Source of the DNA: Octadecabacter sp.
GTDB taxonomy: Bacteria; Pseudomonadota; Alphaproteobacteria; Rhodobacterales; Rhodobacteraceae
Length of the DNA: 6,216 bases
Direction of reading: 5' to 3'
Assembly: GCA_003533975.1 (NCBI GenBank)
Contig: DQCL01000088.1
Location: 213-6,428, forward strand
Shown one piece after another: positions 1 to 5,436 of this stretch. Numbering within the stretch: position 1 is the first letter of the stretch; the number at the start of each line of letters is the position of its first letter. The notes under the pieces are model-generated. The model did not search any database and was not told the origin of the DNA. It saw only the letters and a program-made list of their open reading frames with translations. Position numbers and translations under genes: made by a program.

Positions 1-206
1 CTTACTAACGCAACAAATACAGTGATTTAGGGGTGAAGGGCGTAGAGGGGCGACGTGGTCTAGGGGTGTTTGAGGCCAGAGGGTTAATGGGAACGTTAGG
101 TGCAACTGTTTTGAAGTGCGAAACAGTCCATTTCCCCGATGAATACCCGATGCCTTATGCCTGCCTCAAAGCGTAATCATATCAAGCCTTCAACACCGGA
201 GGATCG
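1..206. other. Left-edge non-coding stretch, no supported gene
   Basis: No frame on either strand here gives a convincing gene or gene end. On the plus strand, TAGGGGTG occurs at 28-35 and 61-68, with a related TAGAGGGGCG at 43-52 between them. An inverted repeat lies at 105-127. The last bases carry a strong ribosome binding site (GGAGG, 198-202) for the gene starting at 207. I could not find a well-spaced -35/-10 pair, so the promoter of that gene is unassigned. The stretch may be the 3' flank of a gene outside the window plus the leader of the 207 gene. Confidence 0.5.
105..127. repeat. Inverted repeat ACTGTTT-N9-AAACAGT upstream of the membrane-protein gene
   Basis: Both 7-base arms (105-111 and 121-127) match perfectly, and a G-T pair (112/120) extends the stem around a 7-base loop. 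No run of T follows on either strand, so an intrinsic terminator is unlikely. It could be an operator for the gene at 207 or a leader hairpin. It does not have the spacing of the E. coli LexA box or the direct-repeat form of the alphaproteobacterial one. The symmetry is seen directly; the function is open. Confidence 0.45.
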
Positions 207-740
207 ATGCGCCCATTCTCGCGCAAAAAACCGAAGCTATCAGAAGGCGAACGTGCACGCGCGTTGGCCTTTTTGCTCGTGGGGGCGTGCAGCGCTGCGT
301 TAGGGTTTCTTTCGGTGCTTAACCTTGACCGAACAGCGCTGTTTGACGGGCTTACATTTTATCAGGCATGGATAATTTTCGCATCCGGACTTGGTGGCAT
401 GCTCGCGCTGTTTCTGTCTGGTGACCGCATGGGGCAATCCGGACGCGGGGGGGCAATTCGCGCCTTGGCTGGCGCAATTTGGGTAACGTTCATTGGTGCA
501 CTGATTGCTGGTACGCTGGGGCTGCCATTTTATGGCACGATGTTTGGCCCGTTCATTGTCGTGGTGACCCTTTTGGGTGCACCGATTTTGGCATTGCTTT
601 GGGCGTTCAACCTACTCGGCGTTCACTTTTTATTGGCCGCCTATCAGCGCGAACGCGACTCGATCTTTGCTCCGGCGCAAACGGGGATGTCAGACCACCC
701 TGAAAGTTTGCGAAAGCGACTACAGGGGCGCTTAACCTAA
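207..740 (+). CDS. Uncharacterised four-helix inner-membrane protein
   Basis: This 177-residue protein matches no family I recognise. Hydrophobic segments lie at about residues 18-38, 52-71, 84-104 and 111-145; the last is long enough for two closely spaced helices, so the count is four or five. The N-terminus is strongly basic (RPFSRKKPK) and the C-terminal tail is soluble and charged (YQRERD, then LRKRLQGR), which suggests that both ends face the cytoplasm if the helix count is even. The loop at 72-85 is Gly/Arg-rich. There is no signal peptide, catalytic motif or Cys pair. The start is supported by GGAGG four bases before the ATG. The stop overlaps the stop of the convergent J-domain gene. 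It is real by its RBS, hydropathy pattern and exact fit to the neighbour, but its role is unknown. Confidence 0.8.
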   Translation: MRPFSRKKPKLSEGERARALAFLLVGACSAALGFLSVLNLDRTALFDGLTFYQAWIIFASGLGGMLALFLSGDRMGQSGRGGAIRALAGAIWVTFIGALIAGTLGLPFYGTMFGPFIVVVTLLGAPILALLWAFNLLGVHFLLAAYQRERDSIFAPAQTGMSDHPESLRKRLQGRLT

Positions 741-1369
741 GTCCGGAAGTGACGGCTGGATTTGATCTGGTCCCAAGCCCAAACAACTTCTGCAAGCTGC
801 TCTTCCTGGCTGCGATCCCCGCCATTCATGTCAGGGTGCAGAACTTTGATAAGCTTTTTATAGGCCTTGCGGATCTCAGGCTTGGCCCAATGATCCTTGG
901 CCTCCAGAATATCAATCGCCTTACGTTCAGTCGCAGGTAGCTTGCGCGTTGACCCAGTAATTGACTTTCCCGGGTTCTGCGTCGCGTTCACACCCAACAC
1001 TTGATGGGGGTCATCCACACCAAGACGCGCCCAAGCGCGCTGTTCGTCGGATTTCTTCATCGATGACGTTTCACGCTCCCAAACGCGGTCCTTGCTGCGC
1101 TGGGCATTTATCTCGGCCTCGGTTGTTCCGTCAAAGAAGTTCCAGCCCAAATTATACTCGCGCACGTGGTCTTTGCAGAACCAGTAGAAATCATCCAGGA
1201 CATCGGGGTTTTTAGGCGCACGATACTTACCTGCTTCCTGACAGCCGGGTTTCTCGCAAACACGATTGGACGTTTCGGATGCGCCAGACATCCCGCGGCG
1301 TCCGCGCGGGCTCTTCTTTTTGCTGGCCGAAACCGACATATTAAAACCAAAGGGATCGTCTTTTGACAT
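737..1369 (-). CDS. J-domain (DnaJ-like) co-chaperone protein
   Basis: The 210-residue product carries a J domain at its C-terminus (about residues 150-205), with the HPD motif at 178-180 preceded by the basic helix IRKAYKKLIKVLHPD. HPD is the element that stimulates the ATPase of Hsp70/DnaK. The G/F region, zinc-finger repeats and client domain of true DnaJ are absent, so this is a specialised J protein. The N-terminal part has a basic Ser/Arg stretch (16-30) and four potential metal ligands, C38, C43, C65 and H68, around an aromatic FYWFC segment. The start chosen is MSKDDPFG, with an AAAGG ribosome site seven bases upstream; a longer in-frame start at 1492 would run antisense through bolA and is rejected. 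From memory, similar J proteins sit next to bolA and near cobS in other alphaproteobacteria. The stop codon overlaps the convergent membrane-protein gene. Confidence 0.9.
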   Translation of the reverse strand: MSKDDPFGFNMSVSASKKKSPRGRRGMSGASETSNRVCEKPGCQEAGKYRAPKNPDVLDDFYWFCKDHVREYNLGWNFFDGTTEAEINAQRSKDRVWERETSSMKKSDEQRAWARLGVDDPHQVLGVNATQNPGKSITGSTRKLPATERKAIDILEAKDHWAKPEIRKAYKKLIKVLHPDMNGGDRSQEEQLAEVVWAWDQIKSSRHFRT

Positions 1370-1397
1370 GCTGCTACCTTTCCGACTCGGACGATAG

Positions 1398-1425
1398 ATA
1401 TTAGACCAAAGGCGCGAGGATTGAA
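1398..1425 (-). promoter_or_regulatory. Possible promoter of the J-domain gene
   Basis: Read on the minus strand, TTCAAT (1420-1425) is followed after 16 bases by TAATAT (1398-1403), a weak sigma-70-like pair 28 bases before the start codon at 1369. It lies in the 74-bp spacer shared with the divergent bolA gene. No equally spaced pair was found for bolA, although AT-rich GATATT (1397-1402) covers the same bases and could serve either direction. Both hexamers match consensus only partly. Confidence 0.25.
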
Positions 1426-1443
1426 GGGGCTGGAGAGAAAATA

Positions 1444-1698
1444 ATGGGTCTTGAACAACAAATAAATGATGCGCTGGTGTCAGCACTCTCACCTACGGCC
1501 CTTGCTGTGATCAACGAGAGCCATAAACACGCGGGTCATTCCGGTGATGACGGGTCCGGCGAAAGCCATTGGCGGGTTGAAATAACGGCGCCTGCGTTGG
1601 ACGGGAAGTCACGCATTGCAAAGCACCGCGCGATCCACGCCGCACTTGGCACAGACATCATCGGGCGTATTCACGCGTTGTCGCTGCAGATTTCGTAG
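1444..1698 (+). CDS. bolA: BolA-family protein
   Basis: This 84-residue protein has the small alpha/beta fold pattern of BolA proteins: an N-terminal helix (about 3-20), the LxPxxLxVxxxSxxH strand (residues 15-29), the SHWRVEI strand (41-47), a basic helix around SRIAKHRAIHAAL (56-68) and the IHALSL terminus (76-81). BolA proteins bind monothiol glutaredoxins and share a [2Fe-2S] cluster, acting in iron-sulfur trafficking or regulation; E. coli BolA also binds DNA. The conserved C-terminal His is H77, and the variable loop is His-rich (HKHAGH, 27-32), which fits the His-type rather than Cys-type subgroup. GGAGAG lies six bases before the ATG. The gene is divergent from the J-domain gene and followed by a hairpin at 1742-1763. 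The family call is firm; the exact BolA paralogue is not. Confidence 0.93.
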   Translation: MGLEQQINDALVSALSPTALAVINESHKHAGHSGDDGSGESHWRVEITAPALDGKSRIAKHRAIHAALGTDIIGRIHALSLQIS

Positions 1699-1741
1699 AT
1701 TTGGCTATTCAGCTGGATGTTGGGGCTGATCATCGTTTGAT

Positions 1742-1763
1742 GGTGCCCCATCTGCGGGGCGCC
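1742..1763. terminator. Hairpin between convergent bolA and DUF4177 genes
   Basis: GGTGCCCC (1742-1749) pairs with GGGGCGCC (1756-1763) in an eight-pair stem with one G-U wobble and a six-base loop. On the plus strand it is followed by TGTTCT, a poor T tract, and on the minus strand by ATCAAA. Position between two gene ends and strong G-C pairing suggest a bidirectional transcription stop or 3'-end stabiliser. The absence of a proper T run lowers confidence in intrinsic termination. Confidence 0.55.
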
Positions 1764-1767
1764 TGTT

Positions 1768-2241
1768 CTACGGAAACACGAACGGCGCGTTGAGCGTTTC
1801 ACTCACGCGGCCTTTGGCATCCAGTGGCATTGCCTCCTCTGCGGGGGTATCCGGCGCATCGCCAATGGTGCCGTCTACAACAGGGGCGTCCGTTTCTGTC
1901 GCCGAGGTGATGTCTTCATCCACGACAACGGGCTCAGGTGCGGCTTCCAGAGTTTTGGTTTGATCTTCAATCAAAGAGGCCACTTCTGGCATTTCTTCGA
2001 CTGCCACATCAATCGCACGGCGAAACACGAGCATATTTTGGAAGTTGGTCGTCTTTCCGGTCAACCCCTGACGTTCTTCCACCGGGAGTGTGTCCGTGCG
2101 CTGGTATTCCCAACCCTCGCGACCAAGGTCGTTCATCACCGATTGCAGGGCATTCGCAAACCGCGCTGGCGTGCCTTTGATGCCCTTACCCTTGAGCCCG
2201 CGCATCGGCGCAGGCACTACTTTATACTCAAATCCGGTCAT
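1768..2241 (-). CDS. DUF4177-type protein with acidic C-terminal tail
   Basis: The first 75 or so residues fit the small DUF4177 domain: an opening strand FEYKVVPAP (4-12), a helix with a lengthwise Leu/Ala face (27-39), the motif LGREGWEYQRTDTLP (39-53) and a closing strand NMLVFRR (69-75). The biochemical role of this domain is not established. After it comes an extension of about 80 residues (76-157) dominated by Glu, Asp, Pro, Ala, Val and Thr, probably disordered, ending in hydrophobic APFVFP. The start is supported by GAGG six bases before the ATG and by the domain beginning at once. A well-placed promoter lies just upstream, so the gene is probably transcribed independently of gatB. 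It is a cytoplasmic protein by appearance, with no signal peptide or membrane segment. Confidence 0.85.
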   Translation of the reverse strand: MTGFEYKVVPAPMRGLKGKGIKGTPARFANALQSVMNDLGREGWEYQRTDTLPVEERQGLTGKTTNFQNMLVFRRAIDVAVEEMPEVASLIEDQTKTLEAAPEPVVVDEDITSATETDAPVVDGTIGDAPDTPAEEAMPLDAKGRVSETLNAPFVFP

Positions 2242-2266
2242 GACTTACCTCACTCTGCCCGCGCGA

Positions 2267-2294
2267 ATTGTACCAAGAGCGCGCTATAACGCAA
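2267..2294 (-). promoter_or_regulatory. Sigma-70-like promoter of the DUF4177 gene
   Basis: On the minus strand TTGCGT (2289-2294) and TACAAT (2267-2272) are separated by 16 bases. The -10 matches TATAAT at five of six positions. The predicted transcript would begin about 20 bases before the ATG at 2241, leaving a short leader with the GAGG ribosome site. An A/T-rich run (2301-2317) just upstream could act as an UP-like element. Assigned by eye from hexamer match and spacing. Confidence 0.45.
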
Positions 2295-2316
2295 AGCAAT
2301 CATTAGGTTTTTTAAA

Positions 2317-2337
2317 ACGCACCACTGCTGGTGGCGT
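2317..2337 (-). terminator. Second hairpin in the gatB 3' region, with short T run
   Basis: On the minus strand ACGCCACCA folds back on TGGTGCGT around a GCAG loop, eight pairs with one bulged base (2334). The stem runs directly into TTTT and then A residues. The T tract is short, so the terminator is weak or partial. It sits between the composite hairpin element after gatB and the DUF4177 promoter, where a stop for gatB readthrough would be expected. Confidence 0.45.
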
Positions 2338-2379
2338 GTTCTCGCGACACCCCTACATCTTCTTTTGTTTCTGAAACCT

Positions 2380-2418
2380 CGGGGGAATCGAGCCTGCTCG
2401 ATGGGGGCAGCGCCCCCA
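2380..2418 (-). terminator. Composite double-hairpin element downstream of gatB
   Basis: Twelve bases after the gatB stop, the minus strand reads TGGGGGC-GCT-GCCCCCA (2402-2418), a seven-pair stem with a three-base loop. ATCGAGC-AG-GCTCGAT (2387-2402) follows immediately, sharing one base, and then CCCCCG (2380-2385). The GGGGG of the first stem could pair either with its own CCCCC or with the distal CCCCC, so two folds compete. No T run follows. From memory, intergenic strings of this form (G5, GC hairpin, C5 followed by GAGGT) recur in Rhodobacterales genomes, so this may be a dispersed 3'-end element acting in termination or mRNA stability. Confidence 0.55.
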
Positions 2419-2430
2419 AAGGAACGGTGA

Positions 2431-3942
2431 TTATTGTGACAACTTCGCGGATACCAGCTTGTTTACAGCCGCAGGATTCGCCTTGCCGCCGGTCGCTTTC
2501 ATCACTTGGCCCACGAACCAACCCGCAAGTTTAGGGTTCTCTTTTGCCTTGGCAACTTGGTCAGGGTTGGCCGCAATAATTTCGTCCACAGCCGCTTCGA
2601 TTGCACCCGTGTCGGTCACTTGCTCCATGCCTTCAGTCTTCACGACTTCTTCCGGATCGCGGTCCTGCGTGTAGGCGATTTCGAACACGTCCTTGGCGAT
2701 CTTGCCGCTGATTTTGTCAGACTTAATCAGTGCTACAATCTGGCCCAAGCGTGCGGCAGAAATCGGACTGTCTTCAATGCCTTTGTCGTCCTTCTTCAGA
2801 CGGCCAAACAATTCGTTGATGACCCAGTTCGCCGCAAGCTTACCATCGTTGCCCTTTGCGACGGCTTCGAAGTAGCCAGCATTCACAACATCTGCTGTCA
2901 GGACGGATGCGTCATAGTCAGACAGGTTAAAGTCCTTGATGAACCGCGCCTTTTTGTCGTCAGGCAGCTCGGGCAGGGATGCCGCGATGTCATCGACCCA
3001 AGCCTGTTCGATTTCCAAAGGCAGGAGATCTGGATCGGGGAAGTAACGGTAATCATGCGCTTCCTCTTTGGACCGCATGGAACGTGTTTCATCCTTATCC
3101 GCATCATAAAGGCGGGTTTCCTGAATGATTTTGCCGCCGTCCTCAATGATCGCGATTTGACGGCGGGCTTCGTGCTCAATCGCCGCTTGGATAAAGCGCA
3201 TAGAGTTCATGTTCTTGATCTCGCAGCGGGTGCCCAGAACACCAAAATCACCGGTCTCTTGGAACTTCTCATAGTCACCAGGGCGGCAAACGGACACGTT
3301 CACATCAGCCCGAAGGTTACCGTTTTGCATGTTGCCATCGCACGTGCCGAGGTAGCGCATGATCTGGCGCAGCTTCACCACATAGGCGGCCGCTTCTTCA
3401 GGGCCACGAATGTCAGGGAAGGACACGATTTCCATCAGGGCAACGCCCGTGCGGTTCAGGTCCACGAAAGACATCGTCGGGTCCATGTCGTGGATGGATT
3501 TACCAGCATCTTGTTCAAGGTGGATGCGTTCGATGCGCACGTTGCGTGCAGTTCCGTCACCCATTTCGACCAACACCTCTCCAGTCCCGACAATAGGGTG
3601 GTACAGCTGGGAAATTTGGTAACCTTGCGGAAGGTCTGGGTAGAAATAGTTCTTGCGGTCAAACGCAGACATCAAGTTGATTTCTGCTTTCAAGCCTAGG
3701 CCGGTTTTCACCGCATAGGCCACGCATTCTTCGTTGATAACGGGCAACATGCCGGGCATGCCTGCGTCAACAAAGGCTACGTTGCTGTTTGGCTCTGCAC
3801 CGAACTGCGTTGAGGCACCAGAAAACAGTTTCGCTTTCGTGGCGACCTGAGCGTGGACTTCAAGACCAATCACAAGCTCCCAATCGCCAGTCATTCCGGC
3901 AATGGTTTTCACTTTTGGTGTCTCATAGGTGAGGTCAAGCAT
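2431..3942 (-). CDS. gatB: Asp-tRNA(Asn)/Glu-tRNA(Gln) amidotransferase subunit B
   Basis: GatB is the tRNA-binding and kinase subunit of the GatCAB complex, which phosphorylates and then amidates Glu-tRNA(Gln) and/or Asp-tRNA(Asn) in the cytoplasm, using ammonia released by GatA. The catalytic cradle spans about residues 18-310, with GLEVHAQ (26-32), [16 protein letters not shown] (97-112), the [12 protein letters not shown] block (141-152), the signature [12 protein letters not shown] (161-172), EIKNMNS (241-247) and [16 protein letters not shown] (291-306). The helical and YqeY-like tail domain occupies about 310-503 and ends with the usual [14 protein letters not shown] motif. At 503 residues it is full length. 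[10 protein letters not shown] is the start typical of this order, and GGAG lies six bases upstream. Position 168 is Ala where many bacterial GatBs have Pro. gatA and gatC are not nearby, so the subunits must be encoded at separate loci. Confidence 0.98.
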   Translation of the reverse strand: MLDLTYETPKVKTIAGMTGDWELVIGLEVHAQVATKAKLFSGASTQFGAEPNSNVAFVDAGMPGMLPVINEECVAYAVKTGLGLKAEINLMSAFDRKNYFYPDLPQGYQISQLYHPIVGTGEVLVEMGDGTARNVRIERIHLEQDAGKSIHDMDPTMSFVDLNRTGVALMEIVSFPDIRGPEEAAAYVVKLRQIMRYLGTCDGNMQNGNLRADVNVSVCRPGDYEKFQETGDFGVLGTRCEIKNMNSMRFIQAAIEHEARRQIAIIEDGGKIIQETRLYDADKDETRSMRSKEEAHDYRYFPDPDLLPLEIEQAWVDDIAASLPELPDDKKARFIKDFNLSDYDASVLTADVVNAGYFEAVAKGNDGKLAANWVINELFGRLKKDDKGIEDSPISAARLGQIVALIKSDKISGKIAKDVFEIAYTQDRDPEEVVKTEGMEQVTDTGAIEAAVDEIIAANPDQVAKAKENPKLAGWFVGQVMKATGGKANPAAVNKLVSAKLSQ

Positions 3943-3984
3943 GCTGTGCTCCGCTATCCGTGTTTCTTCGGCGTTGTTAAGGGG

Positions 3985-4013
3985 TGAATAGCCCCGCGCG
4001 GGCCGAGCTTCAA
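3985..4013 (-). promoter_or_regulatory. Possible gatB promoter with a GC palindrome in its spacer
   Basis: On the minus strand TTGAAG (4008-4013) and TATTCA (3985-3990) are 17 bases apart, about 43 bases upstream of the gatB ATG. The -35 matches at four positions and the -10 at three, so the call rests mainly on spacing and location. The spacer contains the self-complementary CCCGCGCGGG (3993-4002), which might form a small hairpin or a protein site. Confidence 0.3.
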
Positions 4014-4047
4014 GACGACATCAGGCTGCTGAATTGCGCTTCATCAT

Positions 4048-4068
4048 ACCTGATACGCAATATCTGGT
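4048..4068. repeat. Operator-like imperfect palindrome between gatB and the transglycosylase gene
   Basis: ACCTGATA (4048-4055) and TATCTGGT (4061-4068) form an inverted repeat around a five-base centre, with seven of eight positions paired. It lies in the 211-bp divergent spacer, 86 bases before the transglycosylase ATG and 106 bases before the gatB ATG. The size and dyad symmetry fit a dimeric regulator site, but I do not recognise the factor. The rest of the spacer shows an A/T-rich run (about 4109-4127) and no clean promoter for the rightward gene. Confidence 0.35.
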
Positions 4069-4153
4069 GCTGGGACGCGAAAACCTGCTCGTAACGCACG
4101 GGAATTGCCCAGTTTTCTTGCAAATTTTCGAAGCTTAGGCAAAGGTACGCTCG

Positions 4154-5020
4154 ATGTTTGCTATTAGAAATCTCCTGGGGGGGATTTTCGCGATTACGAT
4201 GGGCACTGCTGCTCTGGCCGAATGGCCGGTAGGTGGCCCCGTGACTGAAATCCGTCCCCTAAGCCGCGCTGATGTGGTTGTGTTGCGTACGCAGGCCGCG
4301 CTGACACGGGCTGAGGACGCGCGCCTTGCAGCGATTGCGTCCCTCGCTGAGGCTCGCCCAACACTGCGCCCCGTTTATATGGTCCGCTATCCGGTTACGA
4401 TTTCGCAAAACCCAACGCTGCGCCCCGTAATGCGCACCAATTACATCCCCGATACCCGTTGGGATTTCGTAAGCGGTTCAGACAGTTGGACACGCGCGGC
4501 GCTTGCGTCGTTGCGCAGCCACGGCAGCCGGATGGAAGAAACCGTGCCGCGTGATATCGATGCTTGGTGCCCAGCCTATACGGAAAACCCGCCGCATTTA
4601 CGTCGTGCGTTCTGGGTCGGGATGATGTCGGCCTTGGCCAAGCATGAAAGCACCTACCGACCGACGGCTGTTGGTGGCGGCGACCTGTGGTACGGTTTGC
4701 TTCAGATATACCCAGATACCGCGCGCCGCTACGGATGCCGAGCAACGACGGGTGAGGAACTTAAAGACCCCGAAGACAATCTTAGCTGCGCCATTCGCAT
4801 CATGAATGTGACCGTGCCGCGTGATAATGCGATTGCGATCCGTGACAGTCGTTGGCGCGGTGTTGCGGCCGATTGGGGGCCAATGACACACCGATCAAAG
4901 ATCGCAGAGATGTCAGCGTGGACCCGTCGCCAAGAATACTGTGTGTCGCGCCGATCAATCCGTCCGCAGGCACGCCCGATTGTGCAAGCCACCCTGTCGA
5001 GCATGAGTGACGATAGTTAA
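4154..5020 (+). CDS. Secreted lytic-transglycosylase-like (SLT domain) protein
   Basis: The 288-residue precursor begins with a Sec signal peptide (basic MFAIR, hydrophobic core 7-21, likely cut after ALA at 22), so it acts in the periplasm. The SLT/lysozyme-like domain covers about residues 135-220: the helix AFWVGMMSALAKHEST contains the presumed catalytic Glu165, followed by the glycine loop and GLLQIYPDTARRYGC (181-195). Such enzymes cleave peptidoglycan glycan strands to 1,6-anhydro products. Four Cys (139, 195, 212, 263) in the exported part could form two disulfides. The region before the domain (23-134) is not a known module; it has an Ala/Arg-rich helix (40-68) and a repeated PTLRPV motif (69-74 and 87-92). 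AAAGG lies eight bases before the ATG. The stop overlaps that of the convergent gene. Enzymatic activity is inferred from the motifs. Confidence 0.9.
   Translation: MFAIRNLLGGIFAITMGTAALAEWPVGGPVTEIRPLSRADVVVLRTQAALTRAEDARLAAIASLAEARPTLRPVYMVRYPVTISQNPTLRPVMRTNYIPDTRWDFVSGSDSWTRAALASLRSHGSRMEETVPRDIDAWCPAYTENPPHLRRAFWVGMMSALAKHESTYRPTAVGGGDLWYGLLQIYPDTARRYGCRATTGEELKDPEDNLSCAIRIMNVTVPRDNAIAIRDSRWRGVAADWGPMTHRSKIAEMSAWTRRQEYCVSRRSIRPQARPIVQATLSSMSDDS
4357..4428 (+). repeat. In-frame direct repeat within the transglycosylase-like gene
   Basis: CCCAACACTGCGCCCCGT (4357-4374) recurs as CCCAACGCTGCGCCCCGT (4411-4428), 17 of 18 bases identical, at a distance of exactly 54 bases or 18 codons. The encoded units both read PTLRPV, followed by similar Met/Arg/Tyr-containing text ending in YP or YIP. 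This looks like an 18-residue unit duplicated in the linker between signal peptide and catalytic domain. Confidence 0.75.
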
Positions 5021-5436
5021 AACACAGAGAACGGATGGCGTTGCGCCGTTATTCCTGCGTCTTTCAAGGCGTCCTGAAATGCATCAATTGGTGGTGATAC
5101 ATCCGGCGGCAGCCGCGTGTGTGTTCCGCCGACATGGATGAGCGTGATCTTCATGCCGCCGTCAAAGCGTCGATCTAGCCTTACGTGGTCGATGTCCGCC
5201 GTTTCGCCGCTGCGCAATGCGGACCCCCAAACAATGCGCTTCGGCCAAACCTCGATCCATGTGCGGGTGTCGCGGATCACGTCCCATAAGGCGGGTAGGG
5301 TGAAAGCCAAGGCAATGGTGACGATCCACCAAGCTGCATTTAAGCTGATCCAAAGTGCAATAATTGCGACCCACACGCCGAGCAATGGCAGAACAACGCC
5401 CCACCGCCGGCCGCGGCGTTCGTGTCGATAAATCAT
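5017..5436 (-). CDS. Uncharacterised membrane protein, two helices plus C-terminal beta-rich domain
   Basis: This 139-residue protein has a short basic N-terminus (MIYRHERRGRRWG), two hydrophobic helices (about 12-31 and 34-53) forming a hairpin, and a cytoplasmic-looking domain from 55 on. That domain alternates short strands (TWIEVWPKRIVWGSAL, DIDHVRLDRR, MKITLIHVGG) and ends with a helix (117-128). The order of helix hairpin, beta strands and terminal helix resembles small membrane proteins with a PH-like domain, but this is a shape comparison and not a family match. Its ATG overlaps the TGA of the gene before it in an ATGA arrangement, implying translational coupling. Its stop shares the palindrome TTAA with the stop of the convergent transglycosylase gene. 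Function unknown. Confidence 0.75.
   Translation of the reverse strand: MIYRHERRGRRWGVVLPLLGVWVAIIALWISLNAAWWIVTIALAFTLPALWDVIRDTRTWIEVWPKRIVWGSALRSGETADIDHVRLDRRFDGGMKITLIHVGGTHTRLPPDVSPPIDAFQDALKDAGITAQRHPFSVF

Noticed and set aside
9..176. Open frame without a clear start, ending in DEYPMPYACLKA and a stop at 174-176
   Set aside because: Only about 55 codons, several uncommon ones (TTA, CTA, AGA), no start with a ribosome site, and no family resemblance. A chance open frame is more likely.
1363..1368. Perfect TTGACA, a consensus -35, on the plus strand ahead of bolA
   Set aside because: No -10-like hexamer lies 15-19 bases downstream; the nearest AT-rich hexamer is 26 bases away. The bases encode the start of the J-domain gene on the other strand.
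1370..1492. Extended start for the J-domain gene at 1492
   Set aside because: The extra 41 residues would lie antisense to the start of bolA and are not J-protein-like; the start at 1369 has a good ribosome site.
2506..3699. A 397-codon open frame on the plus strand opposite gatB
   Set aside because: It is codon-aligned with gatB on the other strand, so its stops could arise only from gatB TTA, CTA or TCA codons, which are rare here; it ends exactly where gatB uses CTA for Leu82. The translation is rich in His, Phe, Val and Arg with no domain.
3991..4134. Short open frame ending in CPVFLQIFEA and a stop just before the transglycosylase gene
   Set aside because: The text looks protein-like, but it follows a stop with no ATG or GTG, only a poor TTG, and no ribosome site. 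It overlaps the dyad site and probable promoter region.
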